Origin: Saccharopolyspora rhizosphaerae
GTDB taxonomy: Bacteria > Actinomycetota > Actinomycetes > Mycobacteriales > Pseudonocardiaceae
Direction: 5' to 3'
Length of the DNA: 64,000 bases
NCBI RefSeq assembly: GCF_003931915.1
Contig: NZ_RSAA01000014.1
Span: 248,001-312,000, forward strand
A model generated the notes under the pieces. The model ran no database searches, was not told the origin of the DNA, and was given only the letters and a program-made list of their open reading frames with translations. Shown piece after piece: positions 18,834 through 28,650 of this stretch. The position numbers and the translations under genes are program-made. Numbering within the stretch: position 1 is the stretch's first letter; each line of letters opens with the position of its first letter.

Positions 18834-19010
18834 GGGTGCTGGTGCTCCTCAGACTCTCATTGGTGCTCCGGTGAGCGATGCGCAAACCGCGTGGGGCAGC
18901 GATTCGCAAAGCTCGTAGGTCATATCGCCAGCGAGGGGTGAGAGGGACCCCGCGCAGCGAACAGCAACTCATTCTGCCAGACCGCACCCCGAACGGGCCT
19001 GCGGGGTCGC

Positions 19011-19766
19011 TCAGGTGGGCATCAACCCCAGGGACACGAGCAGCAGCCCGAGGGCGGGCAGGAAGTTGTTGACCTGGTGGGCGATCACACTGGCGGTGAG
19101 GCGGCCGGTCACCATCCTGGCCAGCCCGATCGGGATGGTGATCACCAGCAGCAGCCAGGTGCGGGCGGGTTCCAGGTGCCCGATCGCGAACACCGCCGTG
19201 CTCAGCACGAACACGTTGAGCTGGCTCCAGCGCAGCCGCTCCATCGCACCCCACAGCAGGCCGCGGTAGAGCAGTTCCTCGCACAGCGGTGCGACCAGCC
19301 AGACGTGCAGGAACACCAGCACCGCCACCACCGGCGGCAGCCGGACGCCGTCGAGGAGGCTGCTGACCGTGGACGTCTGCCCCGGATCGGCGAAGTGGGT
19401 CCACACCGCGGTGGCGGCCGTGGTGGTCACCAGCCCGACCCCGCCGATGGCCAGCCCGGTCCGCACGTCCGACCAGCGCCACTGCAACCCGAAGTCCAGC
19501 AGCGGACCGTTGCCGCGCAGCACGGTGATGAGCACGGCCAGGCCCCCGGCCAGCAGGGTGGGCAGCACCAGCATCAGCACGACCGACCAGACGCCCGGTG
19601 TGCCGAACGCGGCGGCCAGCACCACCGAGGTCAGCACGAAGACGCCTTCGGCCAGGAAGAACGCCCCGAGCCCCCAGCGGTGCGTGCGCACCGGCGGGTC
19701 GGCCACCCAGGTGCGGCCGGAAGGTGCGGGCTCGCCGGCCACCCCGGGTTCTTGTGTTGAGCGCAC
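19011..19766 (-). CDS. CPBP-family intramembrane metalloprotease, paralogue 1
   Basis: This multi-spanning membrane protein of 251 residues has the three CPBP (Abi/CAAX-protease-like) motifs: EELLYRG, FAIGHLEP and AHQVNN. They supply the Glu, His and His/Asn active site of this glutamic-type intramembrane protease family. Substrates are unknown. GTG is chosen as the start because GGAGGGGG lies 3 bases before it; a TTG further upstream would overlap that site. A close paralogue lies directly upstream in the same orientation with aligned motifs, so the pair probably arose by tandem duplication. Confidence 0.87.
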   Translation of the reverse strand: MRSTQEPGVAGEPAPSGRTWVADPPVRTHRWGLGAFFLAEGVFVLTSVVLAAAFGTPGVWSVVLMLVLPTLLAGGLAVLITVLRGNGPLLDFGLQWRWSDVRTGLAIGGVGLVTTTAATAVWTHFADPGQTSTVSSLLDGVRLPPVVAVLVFLHVWLVAPLCEELLYRGLLWGAMERLRWSQLNVFVLSTAVFAIGHLEPARTWLLLVITIPIGLARMVTGRLTASVIAHQVNNFLPALGLLLVSLGLMPT

Positions 19767-19895
19767 GTGCCCCCTCCGCAATGCCGAACGGCGGGTCGAC
19801 GACCCGCGTGACGATGTCGGCTGACACCGGCGGAAGCCGTCAGGCTATACCGGAACCCGGCCGTGCCACGATCACCACGAGGTGGGGCGGGGTGT

Positions 19896-20687
19896 TCATC
19901 CGGCCACAGCGAACAGCAGGAGGGCGGGCAGGAAGTTGTTCGTGGCGTGGGCGACCATGCTCGCGGCGACCCGCCCGGTGATGAGCCGGGCCATGCCGAT
20001 GGCGAGTCCCCCGACGAACAGGACAGGGGTGCGCCACGCCTCCTGGTGGATGAGCGCGAAGATCACCGAGGTGAGGATGAGGATGGCCACGCGCGGGATC
20101 CGGTAGTGCTCCATGGCACCCCACAGCGCGCCGCGCATGAGCAGCTCCTCGGTCAGCGGGGCGCCCAGGAAGGCGAACAGGGCGAACAGGAACAGCCAGA
20201 CGGTCCGGTCGCCCTGCATGAGCCGGGACAGGTCGGTCTCCGGCGGCGGACCGGTGAGCGCGATGATGACCAGCGTCGCCATCCAGGACCCGAACAGCGC
20301 GCAGAGCCCGCACACCAGGCCGACCTTGAAGTCGCGCTTCCTGGGCACGATGCCGAAGTCGGCGCGCAGGCCATGCCCGCGCCACCACGAGAAGATCGCC
20401 GGCACCAGGCCGAGCAGGATGTTCGGTGCGAAGGCGAGCAGCAGCAGCGGACCGGTGTTGGGCGGCTGCGCCGGGTCGAACCCGCCCTCGGGCTGGGGCT
20501 TGACGGCCCCCAGGACCACCACGGCCAGGTAGTAACCGCCGTAGCCGAGGAAGAACGCGGCGAAACCCCAGGCCAGCGAGCCGCGCCGGGCCGCTTCCAG
20601 CCGCGCTTCCCAGAACGTGCGGTACAGGTCGGCGGAGCCGTCCACCCGGTGCATCGGCTGAAGGTACGGATCCCGCTTCTCCCCCAC
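19896..20687 (-). CDS. CPBP-family intramembrane metalloprotease, paralogue 2
   Basis: This 263-residue membrane protein has TEELLMRG, IFALIHQEAW and AHATNNFLPAL, aligning motif for motif with the neighbouring paralogue (both continue GALWGAME or GLLWGAME after the first motif). A cytosolic N terminus of about 45 residues precedes the first membrane segment. The GTG start is preceded by GAGGGGAG at good spacing. Members elsewhere act in bacteriocin immunity or protein processing; no such partner is visible here. The gap to its paralogue is 129 bases, so the two may be cotranscribed. Confidence 0.87.
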   Translation of the reverse strand: MGEKRDPYLQPMHRVDGSADLYRTFWEARLEAARRGSLAWGFAAFFLGYGGYYLAVVVLGAVKPQPEGGFDPAQPPNTGPLLLLAFAPNILLGLVPAIFSWWRGHGLRADFGIVPRKRDFKVGLVCGLCALFGSWMATLVIIALTGPPPETDLSRLMQGDRTVWLFLFALFAFLGAPLTEELLMRGALWGAMEHYRIPRVAILILTSVIFALIHQEAWRTPVLFVGGLAIGMARLITGRVAASMVAHATNNFLPALLLFAVAG

Positions 20688-20796
20688 AAGACGCTCCCCT
20701 CGACACCTCAACCCTAAGCGCTCGCACACGGGGTCGCCGTGTTCGCCAGGCGAGGTGGAAACGATTGCGGTGACCGTTCCCAGCGTGTTCGAAGGG

Positions 20797-21867
20797 TCAG
20801 AAGACCTTGCCGCCTAGGAGGATTCGCTTCGGGTCGCGGAGGGCGTCCAGGTCCTTGCGCGGATCGGCCTCGTAGCACACCAGGTCGGCGGGAGCACCGT
20901 GCTCGACGCCCGACCAGCCCAGCCACTCGCGGGCGCCCCACGAGGCGGCGCTGAGGGCCTGCTCGGTGGACATGCCCACCCGGTTGAGCGCGGCGACCTC
21001 GTCGGCCAGCACGCCGTGCGGGATGCCGCCGCCGGCGTCGGTGCCCGCGTAGACCGGGATGCCCGCCTCGATGGCCTTGGCCACGGTGGCGTCGGCCCGC
21101 TCGTAGAGGGCGTTCATGTGCGAGGCGTAGTCCGGGTACTTCGTCGCAGCGGCGGCGAAGCCCGGGAAGTTCTCCACGTTGACCAGCGTCGGAACCAGCG
21201 CGGTGCCGCGTGCGGCCATCAGTTCGACCGTCTCGTCGGTCAGCCCGGTGCCGTGCTCGATGCAGTCGATGCCCGCCTTGACCAGGCCGGGCAGGGCGTC
21301 CTCGCCGAACACGTGAGCGGTGACGCGAGCACCGAGCCGGTGCGCGGTCTCGATGGCCTCGGCCAGCACCTCGTCGCTCCACAAGGGAGCCAGGTCGCCC
21401 ACCGAACGGTCGATCCAGTCACCGACGAGCTTGATCCACCCGTCGCCGTAAGCGGCCTGCTCGGCGACCGCGGACGGCAGGTCCCGCTCGTCCTCGAGGT
21501 CGTCGGACAGCTTCGGGATGTAGCGCTTGGGCCGGGCCAGGTGCTTGCCCGCGCGGATGATGCGCGGCAGGTCGTCGCGCTCCTGCAGCGGCCGGGTGTC
21601 GATCGGCGCGCCGCAGTCGCGGAGGAGCAGGGTGCCCGAGTCCCGGTCGGTCTCGGCCTGGCTCGCGGCCTCGTCGAGCTCGACCGGGCCCTGGGTGCCG
21701 ATGCCGACGTGGCAGTGCGCGTCGACCAGCCCGGGCAGCACGTAGCCGCCGTCGAAGACGGTCTCGGCTCCGGCGACCGGTTCCAGCGAGATCCGGCCGT
21801 CGACGATCCACAGGTCCCGCTGCGCGCCCTCGGGCAGCACCGTGGCGCGCAGGTGCAGCGCGGTCAC
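20797..21867 (-). CDS. amidohydrolase family protein
   Basis: This 356-residue protein is a metal-dependent hydrolase of the imidazolonepropionase/prolidase-like amidohydrolase group. It has DAHCHVG (first HxH pair), WIKLVGD with a possible metal-bridging Lys, TAHVFGED, IEHGTGLTD and GTDAGGGIPHG, which together give the complete ligand set. The flanking beta-sandwich strands at both ends (HLRATVLPEG, LVCYEADPRKD) are present. The substrate is unknown. Its start overlaps the ffh stop by 4 bases (GTGA). An amidohydrolase gene beside ffh is common in actinobacteria, with no known functional link to protein export. Confidence 0.88.
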   Translation of the reverse strand: MTALHLRATVLPEGAQRDLWIVDGRISLEPVAGAETVFDGGYVLPGLVDAHCHVGIGTQGPVELDEAASQAETDRDSGTLLLRDCGAPIDTRPLQERDDLPRIIRAGKHLARPKRYIPKLSDDLEDERDLPSAVAEQAAYGDGWIKLVGDWIDRSVGDLAPLWSDEVLAEAIETAHRLGARVTAHVFGEDALPGLVKAGIDCIEHGTGLTDETVELMAARGTALVPTLVNVENFPGFAAAATKYPDYASHMNALYERADATVAKAIEAGIPVYAGTDAGGGIPHGVLADEVAALNRVGMSTEQALSAASWGAREWLGWSGVEHGAPADLVCYEADPRKDLDALRDPKRILLGGKVF

Positions 21868-23426
21868 TTGTCCTTCTTGTCGAAGTTGAGCTTCGACGGG
21901 TCGAAGCCCGGCGGCAGCTGGTTCGCCGTCGGGTCCAGCTTGGACAGGTCCGGGCCGGCACCGCCGCCCATGCCGGGCATCCCACCCGGAGGCAGGCCGG
22001 GCAAGCCACCGGGCATGCCCTTCATGCCCTTCGGCGGGGTCGGGCCGCCCTTGCCCTTCTTGCCCTTCTTCCCCTTCTTGCCCTTGCGGTTCTTGCTACC
22101 GCCGCCTCCGCCGCCGAAGCCGCCGAACTGGCCCGCCATGCGCTGCATCATCTTGCGGGCCTCGAAGAACCGGCTGACCAGGTCGTTGATGTCGCTGACG
22201 GTCACACCGGAGCCGCGCGCGATGCGCTGGCGGCGCGAGGCGTTGATGATCTTGGGATCGGCCCGCTCGGCCGGGGTCATGCCGCGGATGATCGCCTGGA
22301 TGCGGTCCAGCTGCTTCTCGTCGAAGTTGGCCAGCTGGTCCTTCATCTGACCCGCGCCCGGGAGCATGCCCAGCAGGTTCTGCAGCGGACCCATCCGCCG
22401 CACCGCCTGCATCTGCTCCAGGAAGTCCTCCAAGGTCAGCTGGCCGGTGCCCAGCTTCTCCGCGGCCTTCTCGGCCTGCTCCTGGTCGAATGCCTGCTCG
22501 GCCTGCTCGATCAGGGTGAGCACGTCACCCATGCCCAGGATCCGGTTGGCCATCCGGTCCGGGTGGAAGACGTCGAAGTCCTCCAGCTTCTCGCCGCTGG
22601 AGGCGAACATGATCGGCTGGCCGGTGACCTCGCGGACCGACAGCGCGGCACCACCGCGGGCGTCACCGTCGAGCTTGGTCAGCACCACGCCGGAGAAGCC
22701 CACGCCGTCGCGGAAGGCCTCGGCGGTGTTCACCGCGTCCTGACCGATCATCGCGTCGAGGACGAACAGGACCTCGTCCGGCGTGACCGCGTCCCGGATG
22801 TCGGCGGCCTGCTTCATCATCTCCTCGTCGACACCCAGCCGTCCGGCGGTGTCGACGATGACGATGTCGTGCTGCGCGCGCTTGGCCTCGTCGATGCTGT
22901 CGCGGGCGACCTGCACCGGGTCGCCGACGCCGTTGCCCGGCTCGGGCGCGTACACCGGGACCCCGGCGCGCTCGCCGACGACCTGCAGCTGGTTCACCGC
23001 GTTCGGCCGCTGCAGGTCGCAGGCCACCAGCATCGGCGTGTGGTTCTGACCGGACAGCCACTTGGCGAGCTTGCCCGCCAGCGTAGTCTTACCGGAACCC
23101 TGCAGACCCGCGAGCATGATCACCGTCGGCGGGTTCTTCGCCAGCTCCAGGCGACGGGTCTCGCCGCCGAGGATGGTGACGAGCTCCTCGTTGACGATCT
23201 TGACGACCTGCTGCGCCGGGTTCAGCGCCTGCGAGACCTCGGCACCCTTGGCCCGCTCCTTGACACCCTTGATGAACCCGCGCACGACGGGGAGCGCCAC
23301 GTCCGCTTCGAGCAGGGCGATGCGGATCTCCCGCGCGGTGGCGTCGATGTCGGCTTCGGACAGCCGCCCCTTGCCGCGCAGGTTCGTCAGGACCGAGGTG
23401 AGCCGGTCGGAGAGTGTGTCGAACAC
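21864..23426 (-). CDS. ffh: signal recognition particle GTPase Ffh (SRP54)
   Basis: Ffh binds 4.5S RNA and signal sequences and docks with FtsY, which is also in this window. The 520-residue protein has the N domain (MFDTLSDRLTSVLTNLRGKG), the GTPase with GLQGSGKTT at 107-115, DTAGRLGVDEEM, TKLDGDARGGAAL and the Met-rich M domain with ARGSGVTVSDIN. A C-terminal tail of about 80 residues is rich in Gly, Lys and Pro (KGKKGKKGKKGKGG) and ends in LNFDKKDK; long tails are usual in the phylum. The translational overlap with the amidohydrolase suggests one transcript. Confidence 0.96.
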   Translation of the reverse strand: MFDTLSDRLTSVLTNLRGKGRLSEADIDATAREIRIALLEADVALPVVRGFIKGVKERAKGAEVSQALNPAQQVVKIVNEELVTILGGETRRLELAKNPPTVIMLAGLQGSGKTTLAGKLAKWLSGQNHTPMLVACDLQRPNAVNQLQVVGERAGVPVYAPEPGNGVGDPVQVARDSIDEAKRAQHDIVIVDTAGRLGVDEEMMKQAADIRDAVTPDEVLFVLDAMIGQDAVNTAEAFRDGVGFSGVVLTKLDGDARGGAALSVREVTGQPIMFASSGEKLEDFDVFHPDRMANRILGMGDVLTLIEQAEQAFDQEQAEKAAEKLGTGQLTLEDFLEQMQAVRRMGPLQNLLGMLPGAGQMKDQLANFDEKQLDRIQAIIRGMTPAERADPKIINASRRQRIARGSGVTVSDINDLVSRFFEARKMMQRMAGQFGGFGGGGGGSKNRKGKKGKKGKKGKGGPTPPKGMKGMPGGLPGLPPGGMPGMGGGAGPDLSKLDPTANQLPPGFDPSKLNFDKKDK

Positions 23427-23477
23427 GGGTTCACGGGCTCCAGAGTCGATGAGGGTGTACCTGGGTACCTGTCTGAG

Positions 23478-23518
23478 GGTAACCGGCCCGCGCCGAGCAT
23501 CGGCGCGGGCCGGTTACC
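23478..23518 (-). terminator. 19-bp perfect hairpin between the DEAD-box gene and ffh
   Basis: The stem GGTAACCGGCCCGCGCCGA and its complement close a GCA loop with no mismatch. It lies 240 bases after the DEAD-box stop and 52 bases before the ffh start on the same strand. It could end the helicase transcript or act in the ffh leader. No T-tract. Confidence 0.65.
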
Positions 23519-23604
23519 ACCGGAGGTTCCCGATCAATTCAGCTTGGGCTCCACGACCAGTTCCGCGCACGAGCGGCGCAGCCGGAAGGTTCGCGGACCA
23601 CGCT

Positions 23605-23740
23605 CGCAACCGGCACCGCCGCGGGTTCTGACACGTCGTCTGGCGAGTACGCGCGACGCCGTGCAACGGGCATGCATCAGGAGTGGCGCGGAGTCCAGAC
23701 GGCGTGTCAGCTCCCGCTACCTGCACCGCCACGCAGAACG
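23605..23740 (+). repeat. dispersed intergenic repeat, full copy (copy B)
   Basis: The left end reads CAACCGGCACCGCCGCG, GTTCTGAC and GTCGTCTGGCGAG. The middle contains GCGCGACGCCG, CATGCATCAGGAG and GGCGCGGAG. The right end reads CTACCTGCACCGCCACGC. Left, middle and right all align with copy D near 60090-60220. It lies between the DEAD-box gene and ffh and has no plausible coding frame. Confidence 0.65.
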
Positions 23741-23759
23741 AGCGGTGACAGGCGATTCC

Positions 23760-25499
23760 TCAGGCGCCCGTGTGGCGGAGGTCCCTCTTGGGGCCCGTGC
23801 GGTGCTGCGGGGAGCGCTGGCCCGCGGACTGGCCCTTCCGGTGCGGGCGCGGCTTGTTGTCGCGGTCCCGGCCACCGGCGGGGCGGCGCGGACGGCGACT
23901 GATGATCTCCCCGTCGGCGCGGGTGATCTTCAGGCCGCGGCCGGCGACCTGGGTGGTGCGCAGCTTGCTCAGCAGCTCCTCGGGCAGGTCCGCGGGGAGC
24001 TCGATCAGCGTGTGCTCGTTGCGGATGTCGATGTGCCCGATGTGCTTGCTCGGCACACCGCCCTCGTTGGCCAGCGCACCGACCAGCGCGCGCGGCGTGA
24101 CCCGGTTCCGGCGGCCGACCTCGACCCGGTAGGTGTCGGTGTCGCCGTTGCTGCCGTGGAAGGCCGCACCGTTCTGGCGCACCGGCTCGGACTCAGGCTC
24201 GAGCAGCAGCGGCCGGTCGCCCTGGGCCATGGCGGCCAGCGCGGCCGCGATCTGCGAAGCGGGCACGTCGTGCGTCCGCTCGTACTCGTTCACCAGCTCC
24301 TGGAAGACCTCCAGGCCGCCCTTGGCCAGCGTGTCGGTGATGCTCTGGGCGAACTTGGCCAGCCGGCGGTCGTTGACCGCGTCGATGGTCGGCAGCTCCA
24401 TCTGCTGGATCGGCTGACGGGTGGCCCGCTCGATGGCGCGCAGCAGGTGGCGCTCGCGCGGGGAGACGAACAGGATCGCCTCACCGCTGCGCCCGGCACG
24501 ACCGGTGCGGCCCACGCGGTGCACGTAGGACTCGGTGTCGTGCGGGATGTCGTAGTTGAGCACGTGCGAGATGCGCTCGACGTCGAGACCGCGGGCCGCC
24601 ACGTCGGTGGCCACCAGGATGTCGACCTTGCCGTCGCGCAGGTGGCCGATGGTGCGTTCGCGCTGGGCCTGGGCGATGTCGCCGTTGATGGCCGCCGCGC
24701 TGAAGCCGCGGGCCTGCAGCTTCTCCGCGAGCTCCTCGGTGAGCTGCTTGGTCCGCACGAACACGATCATCGCGTCGAAGCTCTCGACCTCGAGGATGCG
24801 GGTCAGCGCGTCCAGCTTGTTCGAGGGCCGCACCGGCACGTGCCGCTGGTTGATGTTGGTGGCCGTGGAGGTCTTGGTCTTGACCGAGATCTCCGCCGGG
24901 TCGTTCAGGTAGTTCTGCGTGATCTTGCGGATGCCCTGCGGCATCGTCGCGGAGAACAGCGCGACCTGGCGGCGGGCCGGGACCGACTGCAGGATCTTCT
25001 CGACGTCCTCGATGAAGCCCATGCGCAGCATTTCGTCGGCCTCGTCGAGCACCAGGTTCTTCAGCTCGGTCAGGTCCAGCGACCCCTTCTCCAGGTGGTC
25101 GATGATCCGGCCGGGGGTGCCCACGACGACGTGCGCACCGCGGCGCAGGCCCGCCAGCTGCGGGCCGTAGCCGGTGCCGCCGTAGATCGGCAGCACGTGG
25201 AAGCCGGGCAGGTGCGAGGCGTAGCGCTGGAAGGCCTCGGAGACCTGGATCGCCAGCTCACGGGTCGGCGCCAGCACCAGGGCCTGCGGCTTGGTGCTGG
25301 TCAGATCGATGTTGGACAGGATCGGCAGCGCGAACGCGGCGGTCTTGCCGGTCCCGGTCTGCGCGAGGCCCAGCACGTCGCGGCCTTCCAGCAGCAGCGG
25401 GATCGTCTGCTCCTGGATCGGCGACGGGGCCTCGTACCCGATCTCGTTCAGCGTTTTCTGGACGCGCTCGTCGAGGTCGAGTTCAGCGAAAGTAGGCAT
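23760..25499 (-). CDS. deaD: DEAD-box RNA helicase with DbpA-type RNA-binding domain
   Basis: The 579-residue protein starts MPTFAELDLDERVQKTLNEI; an in-frame extension of 55 residues upstream is unlike the family. It has the Q motif (SPIQEQTIPLLL), AQTGTGKT, VLDEADEML, SAT, and HRVGRTGRAGRSG of the second RecA domain. From about residue 470 a DbpA/CsdA RNA-binding domain follows (YRVEVGRRNRVTPRALVGAL, HIGHIDIRNEHTLIELP). A basic Arg/Gly/Lys tail ends the protein. CsdA/DeaD helicases help ribosome assembly and mRNA decay, notably in the cold. The leader of nearly 300 bases would suit post-transcriptional control. Confidence 0.94.
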   Translation of the reverse strand: MPTFAELDLDERVQKTLNEIGYEAPSPIQEQTIPLLLEGRDVLGLAQTGTGKTAAFALPILSNIDLTSTKPQALVLAPTRELAIQVSEAFQRYASHLPGFHVLPIYGGTGYGPQLAGLRRGAHVVVGTPGRIIDHLEKGSLDLTELKNLVLDEADEMLRMGFIEDVEKILQSVPARRQVALFSATMPQGIRKITQNYLNDPAEISVKTKTSTATNINQRHVPVRPSNKLDALTRILEVESFDAMIVFVRTKQLTEELAEKLQARGFSAAAINGDIAQAQRERTIGHLRDGKVDILVATDVAARGLDVERISHVLNYDIPHDTESYVHRVGRTGRAGRSGEAILFVSPRERHLLRAIERATRQPIQQMELPTIDAVNDRRLAKFAQSITDTLAKGGLEVFQELVNEYERTHDVPASQIAAALAAMAQGDRPLLLEPESEPVRQNGAAFHGSNGDTDTYRVEVGRRNRVTPRALVGALANEGGVPSKHIGHIDIRNEHTLIELPADLPEELLSKLRTTQVAGRGLKITRADGEIISRRPRRPAGGRDRDNKPRPHRKGQSAGQRSPQHRTGPKRDLRHTGA

Positions 25500-25794
25500 G
25501 CGGAACGCAGGTCTCCCTAGGTGGGTCGTCGGGGGGCTGATCGCGGAAAGGTCCGGCGCCACCCCGTGCGTGCTGACGAGGTCGTGCGTCCACTCGGTGG
25601 CGTGCGGCGAACCTGAGGGACTCCGCTTGCGCTTGTCGAACCGCGCGCTCCACCCGACGCACACCCTGTTGCCAGTGACCCGCAGCTCGAAAAATCTCAG
25701 CCTGGCGCAGCGACATCTGGCCGCAGCACCGGGTCTCCAGAGTAGTCATCACGATCAGTTGATGTCGGCCCGCCCCCACCCAACGGGACGTAGG
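25500..25794 (-). other. long leader upstream of the DEAD-box gene, no gene seen
   Basis: No supported coding frame and no strong dyad is visible between the DEAD-box start and the end of the P-loop ATPase gene. It is probably the promoter and 5' leader of the helicase. Long leaders are known for cold-inducible helicase genes elsewhere. Confidence 0.35.
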
Positions 25795-26376
25795 TCACGT
25801 CTCGACGTCCAGCCGCAGGCCACCGGCCACCTCGGAGCGGGTGAACAGGTGCACCCGCCGCCAACCGGGCAGCGGGCGGCCCGCGAGCAGGCGCTCGTGC
25901 ATCCGCTCGGCGCGCCGGACGTGCCGGCGGAAGGAACCGGACCGGATCACCCTGCCCCGCGCGAGCTGGCCGTCGAGCGCCGAGCCGGCGTCGACGTGCA
26001 ACCACAGCAGGACGGTGCGCCGCCCGGTCAGCCAGGCGAACAGGAGCAGCACCAGCCGGGTGGTCGCCCGGGTCGCGGGCTCGTGCGCGACGACCGGACC
26101 CGAGCTGACCAGGCAGGCCCAGGCGATCCGGGAGCGGTGCACCAAGTGCACCACCGGCCGGTAGTAGCGGTACGGGACGTCCGGCGAGAGCTCCCGCAGC
26201 CGGGTGCGCACCTGCTCGGAGTCGAGCCGGACGACGTCCTCGGCCGCGTGCATCTTGGCCAGCACCGTGCTCTTGCCGGCGCCCGGGACGCCGGCGAGGA
26301 CGACCAGCGAGCGTCGGCCGACCCGCACGGAAGGGGTCGGGTCGGCGGCGAGGGGAGAAACGTCCGGGATGTCCAC
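25795..26376 (-). CDS. P-loop AAA/kinase-like ATP-binding protein
   Basis: The 193-residue protein has a Walker A GVPGAGKS at residues 29-36, a following RLDSEQVRTRLREL, and a hydrophobic LVLLLFAWLTGRRTVLLWLHV strand region typical of the small Zeta-toxin or kinase-like AAA_33 fold. Tail residues are basic (RHVRRAERMHERLLAG). Such proteins often phosphorylate small molecules, but no substrate can be named. It follows two hairpin terminators and precedes the DEAD-box gene by 295 bases, so it is likely monocistronic. Confidence 0.75.
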   Translation of the reverse strand: MDIPDVSPLAADPTPSVRVGRRSLVVLAGVPGAGKSTVLAKMHAAEDVVRLDSEQVRTRLRELSPDVPYRYYRPVVHLVHRSRIAWACLVSSGPVVAHEPATRATTRLVLLLFAWLTGRRTVLLWLHVDAGSALDGQLARGRVIRSGSFRRHVRRAERMHERLLAGRPLPGWRRVHLFTRSEVAGGLRLDVET

Positions 26377-26513
26377 GGCCGCTCCAGGTTACGCGGCGTC
26401 GATCTTGGATGAACGAGATTGGAGGACTCACCCGCCGCAGTGCTGGACAGCGCCGGCGGGCGAGGCCACGCGGAGGCGGCGGCTCCGGTCACGCGCTCCC
26501 GGTCTGGCGTGAG

Positions 26514-26546
26514 AAAAGGCGGCCCGCTCCCCCAGGGCGGGCCGCC
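26514..26546 (-). terminator. hairpin with T-tract before the ATPase gene
   Basis: A perfect 10-bp stem (GGCGGCCCGC with its complement, 9-base loop) is followed on the minus strand by TTTTCTC. It is the second hairpin after glnB, about 255 bases beyond the first. Confidence 0.75.
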
Positions 26547-26801
26547 TCGTGCGCTCCCGGGTACCGCACCCGGCCTTCCACGCGGGAGGCGCACCCCCTC
26601 GCCTCCCACGCACCCCCTGCGATCGCGGCCACTCCCGACGAGCCCGCCCGACCCCCAGCACGGGCGCGATCTCCGGGTCTCCCCTGATCGCCGCGTCGCA
26701 CTGAGAAGTCTGCCCGCACCGGCGTTCTCGCGAGACCGTGACAATGCCCGAGTACGCCTGCGTAGTTGTACGCACCCGCACCGGGGGAACCTGCCAACGA
26801 C
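26547..26801 (-). other. apparently empty stretch between two terminators
   Basis: About 255 bases lie between the glnB terminator and a second T-tract terminator on the same strand. I see no coding frame with actinobacterial codon pattern, and no tRNA. A small RNA ending at the second terminator is possible; no promoter is clear. Confidence 0.3.
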
Positions 26802-26840
26802 GGAGGGCGCCTCCCGACCCGTGGTCGGGAGGCGCCCTCC
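26802..26840 (-). terminator. hairpin terminator of amt-glnB
   Basis: A perfect 18-bp stem (GGAGGGCGCCTCCCGACC with its complement) closes a CGT loop, starting 17 bases after the glnB stop. No T-tract follows. Confidence 0.75.
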
Positions 26841-26857
26841 AGCGCTGCTCCGGGAGC

Positions 26858-28530
<1,673 letters not shown>

Positions 28531-28577
28531 ATTGCCTCCCCGTGCGAACCGAGTTGGCCGCATCATGGGAAATGCCT

Positions 28578-28604
28578 GTTTCAGGCGAACCGTCCTGCTG
28601 TTAC
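28578..28604 (-). promoter_or_regulatory. possible GlnR-type nitrogen-control site upstream of amt
   Basis: Read toward amt the sequence is GTAAC, 17 bases, GAAAC. GlnR boxes are built from GTNAC and GAAAC half-sites with 6-base gaps; here the middle half-site is degenerate. A further GTAAC lies at 28632-28636. The same GTAAC-N17-GAAAC spacing occurs upstream of asnB. Confidence 0.4.
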
Positions 28605-28650
28605 GGCGGCGTGAAAGGGGACACGCCGGCGGTTACGTCCTGTTGACACG

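Noticed and set aside
23478-23518. Reading the 19-bp hairpin as a riboswitch or 4.5S RNA
   Set aside because: It is a simple perfect stem with a 3-base loop and lacks the asymmetric internal loops and GGAA-type tetraloop of SRP RNA.
22563-25520. Plus-strand open frame of 985 codons opposite ffh and the DEAD-box gene
   Set aside because: The opposite strand holds two fully conserved proteins and this frame has no domain.
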